Shown one piece after another: positions 1 to 7,459 of a stretch of DNA of 36,949 nt (the stretch's first letter is position 1; each line of letters begins with the position of its first letter). The position numbers and the translations under genes were made by a program. A model generated the notes under the pieces. It had not been told where the DNA came from. It was given only the letters and a program-made list of their open reading frames with translations, and ran no database searches. The stretch comes from Paludibacteraceae bacterium (lineage in GTDB: Bacteria; Bacteroidota; Bacteroidia; Bacteroidales; Paludibacteraceae): the NCBI GenBank assembly GCA_017471285.1, contig JAFUUZ010000002.1, positions 1 to 36,949 of the forward strand. The letters run 5' to 3'.

Positions 1-21
1 TCGGGGGGAGGGGAAATAGAT

Positions 22-55
22 AACCCCACCCCGACCCTCCCCTCAAGGGAGGGGG
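22..55 (+). repeat. Family A palindromic repeat, copy 1 (forward)
   Basis: A C-rich tail (AACCCCACCCCGA) is followed by the perfect arms CCCTCCC (35-41) and GGGAGGG (47-53) around a 5-base loop. It lies upstream of murE. Related copies occur at 318, 2998, 5724, 25145 and 32511 in this orientation and at 3114, 3404, 6160 and 6886 inverted. No gene is visible in positions 1-102; the rest is purine-rich (GGGGA/AGGGA) sequence. Confidence 0.75.
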
Positions 56-102
56 AAAGGTAGGGGAAAAGGGAGGGAGAATAGGGAATAATATATATTA
101 TT

Positions 103-1656
103 ATGTTATTAAGCGAATTATTGAAGGCGATCAAACCGATTGAGGTAATCGGTTCGACGGACAAGGAGATCAACGGTCTGCATTTCGACAGCCGCAAGAT
201 CAACAAAGGCGATGTCTTTGTTGCGCAGGTGGGCACAGCAGTAGATGGACACACATTCATTGATGGTTGTGTCGCCAAAGGCGCAAGTGCCATTGTACTT
301 AGCAATCGGGAATATTTAAACCCCACCCCGGGGAGTTCTACGGACGGCCACCGGCAGTCCGATCGAGCAGAGCTCTTCACCCACACAAGGGAGGGAGACA
401 AGGGCACTACCTTTATCCTCGTCGAGAACACGGACAAGGCGCTGGGACTGTTAGCAAGCAAGTGGTTCGGCGAGCCGAGCAAAAAGCTGACGCTTGTAGG
501 CGTGACCGGCACCAACGGCAAGACCACTATCGCCACCTTATTATATAAACTCGTGCGCGCGCTGGGTCACAAGGCGGGACTGCTGTCCACCGTGGTCAAC
601 TATATCGAAGACGAAGCCGTTCCTGCGACACACACCACGCCTGATGCAATAGAACTGAACGGTCTGCTGCGAAGGATGGTGGACGCAGGATGCGAGTACG
701 CTTTCATGGAGGTCTCGTCGCACGCCATCGCCCAGGAACGCATCGCCGGACTGGATTTCAACGGGGCGCTGTTCACCAACCTGACGAGGGATCACATCGA
801 CTACCACAAGACCTTCGACAACTACCGCGACACGAAGAAACGGCTGTTCGACGGGCTGAAGAAAAGCGCTTTCGCCGTGACCAACAAAGACGACAAGAAC
901 GGCCTCGTCATGACGCAGAACTGCAAGGCCGCTGTACATACCTACTCCACCCGTTCGCTGGCGGACTACAAGGCGCAGATTTTAGAGGAAGGGTTCGAAG
1001 GTATGATGCTGAATATCAACGGCAAAGAGGTCTTTGTTCCGTTGGTGGGACGGTTCAATGTCAGCAACCTGCTTTGTATCTACGGAGCAGCGCTGTGCCT
1101 CGGTTTCGACGAACTGGACGTACTACGGGTTTTGAGCACATTGAAACCTGTGAACGGGCGGTTTGAGACCATCCGCAGTCCCAAAGGATGGACCGCCATC
1201 GTCGATTACGCACACACGCCGGATGCGGTGGACAACGTGATTCAGACGATCCGGGAAATCTTGGGAAGCTGTCAGCCATCAGCCGTCAGCCATCAGCCGA
1301 AGTTGATTACTGTTGTGGGTTGCGGCGGCAACAGGGACAAGGGCAAACGCCCGATGATGGCCAAGATAGCGAAAGCCGGCAGCGAACAGTTGATCCTGAC
1401 CTCCGACAACCCGCGCGATGAGGAGCCGGCGGACATACTGAACGACATGAAAGCCGGACTGACCGAAGACGAACTGCGCAGCACCTTGGTCATCGAGGAC
1501 CGCGCAGCGGCGATACAGACCGCTTGCACGCTGGCGCAGAGCGGAGACGTCATCCTCGTTGCCGGAAAGGGGCACGAGGACTACCAGATCATCAAAGGTG
1601 TCAAGCACCATTTTGACGACCACGAGGAGGTTCGCAAGTATGCGAACCATAGTTGA
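103..1656 (+). CDS. murE: UDP-N-acetylmuramoyl-tripeptide synthetase MurE
   Basis: Cytoplasmic Mur ligase that adds the third stem-peptide residue, normally meso-diaminopimelate, to UDP-MurNAc-L-Ala-D-Glu with ATP. The 517-residue product has the N-terminal substrate domain, the ATP loop GVTGTNGKTT (133-142), the central ligase region with EVSSHA (203-208), and the C-terminal domain with VDYAHTP (367-373). DNPR (435-438) is the signature of the meso-DAP-specific enzymes, so a DAP-type wall is expected. Two stretches look foreign to the family. Residues about 72-99 are encoded by a palindromic repeat (318-397) interrupted by a second hairpin. Residues about 389-400 come from a CAGCCATCAGCCG-type tandem (1269-1302). 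The frame stays open through both. mraY follows after 52 bases of tandem sequence. The start has A/T-rich sequence upstream and no competing upstream ATG. Confidence 0.97.
   Translation: MLLSELLKAIKPIEVIGSTDKEINGLHFDSRKINKGDVFVAQVGTAVDGHTFIDGCVAKGASAIVLSNREYLNPTPGSSTDGHRQSDRAELFTHTREGDKGTTFILVENTDKALGLLASKWFGEPSKKLTLVGVTGTNGKTTIATLLYKLVRALGHKAGLLSTVVNYIEDEAVPATHTTPDAIELNGLLRRMVDAGCEYAFMEVSSHAIAQERIAGLDFNGALFTNLTRDHIDYHKTFDNYRDTKKRLFDGLKKSAFAVTNKDDKNGLVMTQNCKAAVHTYSTRSLADYKAQILEEGFEGMMLNINGKEVFVPLVGRFNVSNLLCIYGAALCLGFDELDVLRVLSTLKPVNGRFETIRSPKGWTAIVDYAHTPDAVDNVIQTIREILGSCQPSAVSHQPKLITVVGCGGNRDKGKRPMMAKIAKAGSEQLILTSDNPRDEEPADILNDMKAGLTEDELRSTLVIEDRAAAIQTACTLAQSGDVILVAGKGHEDYQIIKGVKHHFDDHEEVRKYANHS
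318..397 (+). repeat. Family A repeat, copy 2, inside murE and split by a second hairpin
   Basis: The left end AAACCCCACCCCG and the right end CACAAGGGAGGGA match the intergenic copy at 2998, but the middle is replaced by about 50 bases. That insert folds as GAGTTCT (333-339) with AGAGCTC (369-375, one G-T pair), CGGAC (341-345) with GTCCG (357-361), and GCC (347-349) with GGC (353-355). It is read in frame within murE. Confidence 0.7.
1269..1302 (+). repeat. Short tandem array inside murE
   Basis: About 2.5 units of a CAGCCATCAGCCGT-like sequence, translated in frame as CQPSAVSHQP just before the conserved LITVVGCGGNRDKGKRP block of MurE. Similar sequence occurs in the rplU leader at about 36430-36465. 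Confidence 0.65.
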
Positions 1657-1690
1657 AAGTTGATAGTTGAAAGTTGAAAGAAGTTGAAGA
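1652..1690 (+). repeat. Short tandem array between murE and mraY
   Basis: Repeated GTTGAAA/GTTGATA units fill most of the gap between the two genes. The array begins at the murE stop codon. Confidence 0.6.
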
Positions 1691-1708
1691 GTCTAAAGAT
1701 GAAAGTTT

Positions 1709-2992
1709 ATGTTATATTCCTTATTTGACTATTTGACAGGGGCGTACGGTCATCTGGCCGGTGCGCGGCTGTTGACCTACATCTCATTCCGAGCCATCAC
1801 GGCAGGGATATTAGGGCTGCTGATCAGTATCTGGTTCGGCAACTGGTTTATCAACTACATGAAGCGTCATAACATCTCCGAGACGCAGCGGGACGAGAAA
1901 ACAGACCCCTTCAACGTAGGCAAAAAAGGTGTGCCTACGATGGGCGGACTGATTGTCATTGCTGCTATCCTCGTGCCGTGTCTGCTGCTGGGCAAACTGA
2001 CGAATGTATATATGATTCTGATGCTTGTGACTACGCTGCTGATGGGCGCGCTGGGATTCGCCGACGACTACATCAAGACCTTCCGAAAGAACAAAGACGG
2101 TCTGAACGGATGGGTGAAGATCGGCGGCCAAGTGACGCTGGGTCTGATCGTCGGACTGACGCTGCGTTTCTGTCCCGCAGTGAGCATGAACGAGGTGGTC
2201 ACCAGCCGGATTGAGAACAACATAGTGGTGGTCGAGAAGACGCCGGAGATCAAGTCCACGCAGACCACAATCCCGTTTGTCAAACACCATAACTTCAACT
2301 ACGCCGACCTGTTTTCATGGACCGGCGAGAACAACAAATACCGTTTCGGATGGATCTTCTTTGTGCTGCTGACGGTGTTTGTCGTGGCGGCGGTAAGTAA
2401 CGGTGCAAACCTGAACGACGGGATGGACGGCATGTGTGCCGGAAACTCAGCCATCATCGGTATTGCCTTGCTGATTTTGGCTTATACATCCGGCAGTGTC
2501 GTCTGGGCGGAGTATTTCGACGTGATGTACATACCCGGCTCCGAAGAACTGGTGGTCTTCATGGCTTCGTTCGTCGGTGCGCTGGTTGGCTATCTCTGGT
2601 TTAACGGGTTCCCTGCACAGGTCTTTCTGGGAGACACCGGAAGCCTCACCGTGGGTGGTATCATCGGAGTCTGCGCTATGGTCATTCATAAGGAACTGAT
2701 GGTGCCTGTCCTGTGCGGAATCTTCCTGATGGAGAGCGTCAGCGTGATCCTCCAGACGCAGGTGTACAAGTTCTATAAGAAACGCGGAAAGCATGTCCGT
2801 ATCTGGAAACGGACGCCATTCCATGACCACTTCCGCACTTCTGTAGAACAGGTCCTGAAGAACGATCCGACATGCTCCATCGTCTTCAAGGGCAGCAAGA
2901 ACCTCCACCATGAGACCAAGATCGTTTTGCGGTTCTGTATCGTGACACTCATCTTGGCGGCTATCACTATATTGACGTTGAAAATAAGATAA
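1709..2992 (+). CDS. mraY: Phospho-N-acetylmuramoyl-pentapeptide transferase MraY
   Basis: Integral inner-membrane enzyme that transfers phospho-MurNAc-pentapeptide from UDP to undecaprenyl phosphate, giving lipid I. The 427-residue protein has many hydrophobic helices and the expected cytoplasmic motifs: TMGG (77-80), the GFADDYIK Asp pair (D119/D120), NLNDGMDG (234-241) with the catalytic-region Asp, FLGDTGSL (306-313), and the His-rich RTPFHDHF (368-375). Between residues about 155 and 215 there is a hydrophilic insert that makes it longer than the roughly 360-residue proteobacterial enzyme; such inserts are usual in Bacteroidetes MraY. It sits in a murE-mraY-murD order, presumably one transcript. 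A palindromic repeat follows the stop codon. Confidence 0.97.
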   Translation: MLYSLFDYLTGAYGHLAGARLLTYISFRAITAGILGLLISIWFGNWFINYMKRHNISETQRDEKTDPFNVGKKGVPTMGGLIVIAAILVPCLLLGKLTNVYMILMLVTTLLMGALGFADDYIKTFRKNKDGLNGWVKIGGQVTLGLIVGLTLRFCPAVSMNEVVTSRIENNIVVVEKTPEIKSTQTTIPFVKHHNFNYADLFSWTGENNKYRFGWIFFVLLTVFVVAAVSNGANLNDGMDGMCAGNSAIIGIALLILAYTSGSVVWAEYFDVMYIPGSEELVVFMASFVGALVGYLWFNGFPAQVFLGDTGSLTVGGIIGVCAMVIHKELMVPVLCGIFLMESVSVILQTQVYKFYKKRGKHVRIWKRTPFHDHFRTSVEQVLKNDPTCSIVFKGSKNLHHETKIVLRFCIVTLILAAITILTLKIR

Positions 2993-2997
2993 GGTAA

Positions 2998-3033
2998 GAA
3001 ACCCCACCCTGACCCTCCCCACAAGGGAGGGAA
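2998..3033 (+). repeat. Family A palindromic repeat, copy 3 (forward)
   Basis: Six bases after the mraY stop: a C-rich tail, then CCCTCCCC, a short loop, and GGGAGGG. It is the best uninterrupted match to the split copy in murE. Confidence 0.75.
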
Positions 3034-3073
3034 ATAACGAAGAGGTAACTACCAATATTGAGCAAACTGTTGA

Positions 3074-4492
3074 ATGTATAAAAAAATATCTAATATGAGC
3101 AAGACTAATCAGACCTCTCTCCCTTGTGGGGAGAGCCGGAGAGGGGTTCGTCGAATCGTTGTTTTAGGAGCCGGCGAGAGCGGTAGCGGGGCTGCTATTC
3201 TTGCCAAGGAGAAAGGATTTGATGTGTTTGTATCCGACTGCGGCACAATCAGCGAACCGTACCGCGCGCTGCTCGACCAGAACGGCGTCCAATGGGAGGA
3301 CGGAGCGCACACGTTTGACAAAATCAAAGATGCCGACGAGTATATCAAATCGCCCGGCATACCGCTGAATGCACCTGTTTTGGAACAGATCCGCGAATAC
3401 AAAAACTCCCTCGCCCCTGAGGGGAGAGCCGGAGAGGGGTTATCGGTTATCTCCGAGATCGAGTTTGCAGCCAGATACACCCATGCGAAGATGATATGTA
3501 TCACCGGTTCCAACGGAAAAACCACCACCACTTCGTTGATTTTCTATATCTTGAAGCAGGCGGGACTGGATGTAGGTCTGGCGGGCAACATCGGCAATTC
3601 GCTGGCGCTCCAAGTGGCACATGAGGACCATGACTATTACGTCATTGAACTCAGCTCTTTCCAACTGGACAACATGTATGATTTCAAGGCGGATATCGCC
3701 ATCCTGCTCAACATCACGCCCGACCATCTGGACAGGTACGACTATAAGTTCCAGAACTACGTCGATGCCAAGTTCCGCATCACGCGCAACCAGACCAAAG
3801 AGGACAGCTTCATCTACTGGGCGGAGGACCCTGTTATTGACCGTGAGATGAAGAAGATACAGTTAGGCGCGACCCTCTACCCCTATGGTTTCACCCAACC
3901 GAATCCGCTGCCGGTAGGGGAAGACGAACTGGCGTTGAAGGGACGGCATAATGTCCTCAACTCCATGGCGGCTACCATCGCTGCGAATGTAGTAGGAATC
4001 AAAAAAGAGGTCATCCGCGAAAGTCTCATGACCTTCCAAGGCGTGGAACACCGCTTGCAGTATGTCGCTACCGTCCGGGGCGTAAGATATATCAACGACT
4101 CCAAAGCGACAAACGTCAACTCTTGCTGGTACGCCCTTGAGTCCATGACCACGCCGACTGTACTTATCCTCGGAGGAAAGGACAAAGGAAACGATTACTC
4201 CGAGATTGACGAACTGGTGAAGCAGAAATGCCACACCCTCATCTTCATGGGCCTGCATAACGAGAAACTGCATGAACATTTTGAAAAATTAGTCGAGAGT
4301 CAAAAGTCGAAAGTCGAAAGCCCTATTCAGATCATCGACACGAACAACTTGCACGATGCGGTACAAGCGGCGTACCATGCGGCAAGAGAGGGCGACACCG
4401 TACTCCTCTCCCCTTGCTGCGCTTCTTTCGACCTCTTCAAGTCCTATGAAGACCGCGGAGAACAATTCATGGCGGCGGTAAGAGAGTTATGA
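3074..4492 (+). CDS. murD: UDP-N-acetylmuramoyl-L-alanine:D-glutamate ligase MurD
   Basis: Cytoplasmic Mur ligase that adds D-glutamate to UDP-MurNAc-L-Ala. The product has the N-terminal Rossmann-like motif VVLGAGESGSG, the ATP loop GSNGKTTT (145-152), ELSSFQL, NITPDHLDRY, EHR and ILGGKDKGNDY. Three segments look foreign to the family. Residues about 14-25, between the start codon and VVLGAGESG, come from an inverted family A repeat (3114-3148). Residues about 111-122 come from another (3404-3441). ESQKSKVES near residue 411 comes from an AAAGTCG tandem (4291-4322). The start is uncertain: ATG 3074 is the longest choice, and ATG 3095 (MSKTNQT) has the more A-rich upstream sequence. The stop overlaps the ftsW start (ATGA). 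Confidence 0.96.
   Translation: MYKKISNMSKTNQTSLPCGESRRGVRRIVVLGAGESGSGAAILAKEKGFDVFVSDCGTISEPYRALLDQNGVQWEDGAHTFDKIKDADEYIKSPGIPLNAPVLEQIREYKNSLAPEGRAGEGLSVISEIEFAARYTHAKMICITGSNGKTTTTSLIFYILKQAGLDVGLAGNIGNSLALQVAHEDHDYYVIELSSFQLDNMYDFKADIAILLNITPDHLDRYDYKFQNYVDAKFRITRNQTKEDSFIYWAEDPVIDREMKKIQLGATLYPYGFTQPNPLPVGEDELALKGRHNVLNSMAATIAANVVGIKKEVIRESLMTFQGVEHRLQYVATVRGVRYINDSKATNVNSCWYALESMTTPTVLILGGKDKGNDYSEIDELVKQKCHTLIFMGLHNEKLHEHFEKLVESQKSKVESPIQIIDTNNLHDAVQAAYHAAREGDTVLLSPCCASFDLFKSYEDRGEQFMAAVREL
3114..3148 (-). repeat. Family A palindromic repeat, copy 4 (inverted), in the 5' end of murD
   Basis: Arms CTCTCCC (3117-3123) and GGGAGAG (3129-3135), with the tail GCCGGAGAGGGGTT on the right. 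Its reverse complement resembles copy 1. It is translated in frame as SLPCGESRRGVR. Confidence 0.7.
3404..3441 (-). repeat. Family A palindromic repeat, copy 5 (inverted), inside murD
   Basis: CCCCTGAGGGG core with the right tail GAGCCGGAGAGGGGTT, shared with the copy at 3114. It is translated as NSLAPEGRAGEGL between conserved MurD segments. Confidence 0.7.
4291..4322 (+). repeat. Short tandem array inside murD
   Basis: Repeated AGTCGAA/AGTCAAA units read in frame as ESQKSKVES, in a C-terminal surface region of MurD. Confidence 0.5.
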
Positions 4493-5724
4493 GAAAATTT
4501 GATTTAAATACTATTGACCGCACCTTTTGGGTGATTTTCCTGCTCCTGATCGGTGTCGCTGTCATCGCCCTTTTCTCGGCGTCTTCGACACTCGTGTACA
4601 TGCATCATTCCGCCCTCGGACCGATCGGGCAACAGATGCTTTTCATCGTGATGGGAGTCATTGCGGCGTTTTTTATCCAGTTTATACCTACTTATTGGGT
4701 CCGCTTCGGCGGGTATATTCTGCTGGCGGTCAGCACCTTGCTGGTCTATTCCACGATGATCCCCGGAAACCCGCTCGTGGTCACTATCAACGGTGCCGCA
4801 CGATGGGTGCGGATTGCCGGCATCACCTTCCAACCTTCCGAACTGGCGAAACTGAGTCTCATCATCGTCGTCGCCGACCAGCTCGCACGCATACACACCG
4901 AGGAGGACAAACGGAAGTATTTCTATCGCACACTCGTCATTGCGGCGGTGGTGATGCTGCCCGTCATGGCGTCGAACCTCTCTACAGCGGTGCTCATCGG
5001 ACTCATCATCTTCTGCCTCTGGATACTCGCACGTATTCCTTGGAGATATACCATGTCGGTCGTCGGTATCGCTTTTCTGGTCCTCGCACTCGGGTACGCG
5101 ATCGTGGAGTTCGCTTTTGTCAGACCCGGCAGACAGATGCACGGACCCTTCAAAAGAGCTACTGTCTGGGTCAGCCGTATTGATCATCATTTTGATCAGG
5201 ACGACGGCTCCAAGTATGTCCTTACCGACGATAACATACAGGAGGTCTATGCCTCTGTCGCTGTCGCGCGGGGAGGCATGTCGCCGCTCGGCGTGCTGCC
5301 CGGTAACAGCAAAGAGAGAGACTATCTACCGCTGGCGTTTGCGGATTATATCTTCGCTATCATTGTGGAGGAGTCAGGGTTTGTCGGAGCTTTCGCACTG
5401 ATCTTCCTGTATATGGCAATCCTCTTCCGGGCGTGTAATATATCCAGCCGCTATTCGGATATGCCGGCTATGCTGATGACTATGGGACTCGCGCTGATGA
5501 TCACATGCCAGGCACTCATCTCCATGCTCGTCGCTGTCGGACTCGGACCCGTCACAGGACAACCCCTGCCGCTTATCTCCAGAGGAGGTACGTCCGTTCT
5601 CATCACGTCCGTCTATTTCGGCATCATGATGGGCGTCAGCCGCGAACAGACCGAACTGCGCGAACGGGTCAACGAGACCAAGGTGGAAAGCGCCGAAGAA
5701 GCACCTATTGTTAATTTGGAATAA
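4489..5724 (+). CDS. ftsW: Lipid II polymerase / cell-division protein FtsW (SEDS family)
   Basis: SEDS-family peptidoglycan glycosyltransferase of the division septum. The 411-residue polytopic protein opens with a cytoplasmic segment and a first helix near residues 13-33. It has the family signatures INGAARW, FQPSELAKL, VLPGNSKERDYLPLAFADYIFAII (split here: VLPGNSKERDYLPLAF, then ADYIFAIIVEE) and LPLISRGGTS. Length and position after murD favour FtsW over RodA. Its ATG overlaps the murD stop by four bases, which implies translational coupling. Unlike its Mur neighbours I see no repeat-derived segment in it. The hydrophilic stretch near residues 205-240 (GPFKRATVW, DQDDG) is the large loop usual in this family. 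The DUF559 cassette follows. Confidence 0.95.
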   Translation: MRKFDLNTIDRTFWVIFLLLIGVAVIALFSASSTLVYMHHSALGPIGQQMLFIVMGVIAAFFIQFIPTYWVRFGGYILLAVSTLLVYSTMIPGNPLVVTINGAARWVRIAGITFQPSELAKLSLIIVVADQLARIHTEEDKRKYFYRTLVIAAVVMLPVMASNLSTAVLIGLIIFCLWILARIPWRYTMSVVGIAFLVLALGYAIVEFAFVRPGRQMHGPFKRATVWVSRIDHHFDQDDGSKYVLTDDNIQEVYASVAVARGGMSPLGVLPGNSKERDYLPLAFADYIFAIIVEESGFVGAFALIFLYMAILFRACNISSRYSDMPAMLMTMGLALMITCQALISMLVAVGLGPVTGQPLPLISRGGTSVLITSVYFGIMMGVSREQTELRERVNETKVESAEEAPIVNLE

Positions 5725-5758
5725 AGGCCCCACCCAGCCTCCCCGTGGAGGGGAGGAG
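5724..5758 (+). repeat. Family A palindromic repeat, copy 6 (forward), left flank of the DUF559 gene
   Basis: The tail GGCCCCACCCA lies on the ftsW side. The perfect arms CCTCCCC (5738-5744) and GGGGAGG (5750-5756) face the DUF559 gene. With copy 7 it forms an inverted pair around that gene, tails outward. Confidence 0.75.
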
Positions 5759-5771
5759 AAAATATACTAAC

Positions 5772-6152
5772 ATGGAGCATAAATACATGACCTCAAACAG
5801 ATGCGAGTATCCGGTTTTAAAGGAACATGCACAACATATGCGTAAAGAACCAACGGAGGCTGAAAGCATATTATGGCAATACTTAAATAGCAAGCATCTG
5901 GGAATTAAGTTTCGACGCCAGCATATTATTGATTCATATATTGTTGACTTCGTGTGTCTTAGCAAGAAACTAGTTATTGAGGTCGATGGTAAATATCATG
6001 ACAAAACCGAACAAAAAGCATTAGACGAGCAACGCCATCACAGATTAAGGGAACTGGGATTTACAATCATTCGATTTACTAATGAACAAGTTATGTGTGA
6101 TATAGAAAATACTATTTTAAGTATAAAAAATCATTTACAAAATGCAAACTAA
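5772..6152 (+). CDS. DUF559 family Vsr-like endonuclease-fold protein
   Basis: A 126-residue protein of the DUF559 family, which has the PD-(D/E)XK/Vsr-like fold. Visible family features are AEAILW-type ESILWQYL (31-38), FRRQHIIDSYIVDFV (47-61), the acidic pair in VIEVDG (E70, D72) following D59, then HD, a RHHRLRELGF helix and a closing IIRFTNEQV strand. These match a complete family member, so it is probably intact. The gene lies between ftsW and murG, where such a gene is not normally found, and is bracketed by inverted copies of family A repeats. Its last 11 bases contain the murG start codon. ATG 5772 is preferred to an in-frame GTG at 5745 that lies inside the repeat. A role in DNA nicking or repeat mobility is inference; no activity is known from the sequence alone. 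Confidence 0.88.
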   Translation: MEHKYMTSNRCEYPVLKEHAQHMRKEPTEAESILWQYLNSKHLGIKFRRQHIIDSYIVDFVCLSKKLVIEVDGKYHDKTEQKALDEQRHHRLRELGFTIIRFTNEQVMCDIENTILSIKNHLQNAN

Positions 6153-7287
6153 TAATACATCTTCCCCCCTCCATGGGGGGATAAGAGGGGGGCGCTACCT
6201 CATTTCCGGTGGCGGGACCGGTGGACATATCTTCCCCGCAATCAGTATTGCCAATGCCTTGAAGGAATTGGATCCTAATGCCGAGATCTTGTTTGTCGGT
6301 GCGCTCGGACGTATGGAGATGGAGCGAGTGCCGCAAGCTGGGTATCGGATTGTCGGACTACCCGTCAGGGGATTCAACCGCGCACAGCCGTGGAAGAACT
6401 TCTCGGTTCTCGTCGATCTGGCTAAATCGATTCGCCAAGTCAAGAAGATCATACGCGATTTCCGGCCTGACGTGGGCGTCGGGGTCGGAGGGTACGCTTC
6501 CGGAGCTGCCATGTGGGCGGCGGCGAACATGGGAATACCTATCCTCCTACAGGAGCAGAACGGATTCGCCGGAGTAACCAATAAGATCCTCAAAAACAAA
6601 GCCGCTAAGATCTGCGTCGCCTACGAAGGGATGGAACGCTTCTTCCCTGCCGATAAACTCATCCTCACCGGCAACCCCGTCCGCCAATCCCTCCTAAACG
6701 GCGTAGCCAATAAACCTCAAACCGGCGAAGCCAATAAACATCTTTTGATCATCGGCGGTTCACTCGGAGCACGGACTATCAACGAAGCCGTTGCGGCTGG
6801 GATCCCGGCTCTTCAGAAAGCAGGTATTCATGTCGTCTGGCAAACAGGCAAGACTTACTACAAAAAAATCATCGATCAACTCTCATCTTCCCCCCTCTAT
6901 GGGGGGACCGAGGGGGGCTTGGAGGTTCACGATTTCCTCTCCGACATGCCGGACCAATATGCGAATGCCGATCTCGTCATCTCGCGCGCAGGCGCCTCCT
7001 CTATCTCCGAACTCTGTCTGCTGGGCAAACCCGCTATCCTTGTGCCGTCACCGAACGTGGCGGAGGATCATCAGACACATAACGCCATGGCGCTGGTCAA
7101 CCAAAAGGCAGCGGTCCTCGTCAAAGACTGCGAAGCGGCGGAGAAACTGATTCCTGCCGCGCTCGAACTCATACACGATGACCAACGCCTCGAAGACCTG
7201 CATACCAATATTCTCAGACTCGCGCAACCCGACTCCGCCAAACGGATTGCTGAGGAGGTGATAGCACTTGCTAAAACACACTTGTAA
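6142..7287 (+). CDS. murG: UDP-GlcNAc:lipid I N-acetylglucosaminyltransferase MurG
   Basis: Peripheral inner-membrane GT28 enzyme that converts lipid I to lipid II. The 381-residue product has the N-terminal GGGTGGHIFPA loop, GVGGYAS, LQEQNG, the C-terminal IIGGSLGA, the donor-site segment SRAGASSISEL and the PSPNVAEDHQTHNA block. The first dozen residues, before RYLISGGG, are encoded by the end of the DUF559 gene and an inverted family A repeat (6160-6196), so the native start has been replaced or extended. A second copy (6886-6918) encodes SSSPLYGGTEGG before the conserved VHDFLSDM. The start overlaps the DUF559 stop by 11 bases. murC and the fts genes that usually follow are not here. Confidence 0.96.
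   Translation: MQTNNTSSPLHGGIRGGRYLISGGGTGGHIFPAISIANALKELDPNAEILFVGALGRMEMERVPQAGYRIVGLPVRGFNRAQPWKNFSVLVDLAKSIRQVKKIIRDFRPDVGVGVGGYASGAAMWAAANMGIPILLQEQNGFAGVTNKILKNKAAKICVAYEGMERFFPADKLILTGNPVRQSLLNGVANKPQTGEANKHLLIIGGSLGARTINEAVAAGIPALQKAGIHVVWQTGKTYYKKIIDQLSSSPLYGGTEGGLEVHDFLSDMPDQYANADLVISRAGASSISELCLLGKPAILVPSPNVAEDHQTHNAMALVNQKAAVLVKDCEAAEKLIPAALELIHDDQRLEDLHTNILRLAQPDSAKRIAEEVIALAKTHL
6160..6196 (-). repeat. Family A palindromic repeat, copy 7 (inverted), right flank of DUF559 and 5' end of murG
   Basis: Perfect arms CCCCCC (6164-6169) and GGGGGG (6175-6180), with the tail ATAAGAGGGGGGCG on the murG side. It is read in frame as SSPLHGGIRGG at the MurG N-terminus. Confidence 0.75.
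6886..6918 (-). repeat. Family A palindromic repeat, copy 8 (inverted), inside murG
   Basis: Arms CCCCCC (6890-6895) and GGGGGG (6901-6906), with the tail ACCGAGGGGGGC. It is almost the same as copy 7 and is read in the same frame (SSPLYGGTEGG). Confidence 0.75.
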
Positions 7288-7351
7288 AGCACTGGTAAAG
7301 CAAAAAAATGTGTTTTTTCTTAGCTTTGCACGATTAATTTTTCAATTTCTC

Positions 7352-7382
7352 TTGCATATTTGAGAAAAAAGCAGTACCTTTG
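7352..7382 (+). promoter_or_regulatory. Bacteroidetes-type promoter for the exporter operon
   Basis: -7 element TACCTTTG (7375-7382) with TTG at 7352-7354, spacing 20. The spacer ends in AAAAAAGCAG, as in three other promoters here. The roughly 70-base leader to ATG 7460 contains the hairpins GCCTT-GGTA-AAGGC and GGGT-TGA-ACCC. A second TAGCTTTG at 7321-7328 lacks a clear upstream partner. Confidence 0.8.
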
Positions 7383-7459
7383 CAACCGGATTTGAAAAAT
7401 AGGCCTTGGTAAAGGCAAGGGTTGAACCCGAGAATATTCCATAAAAGAAGGGTTTGACC

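Noticed and set aside
7300-7328. Terminator or second promoter after murG (AAAAAA-TGTG-TTTTTT; TAGCTTTG)
   Set aside because: The stem is only A-T pairs and the TAGCTTTG box has no clear -33 partner; too weak to call.
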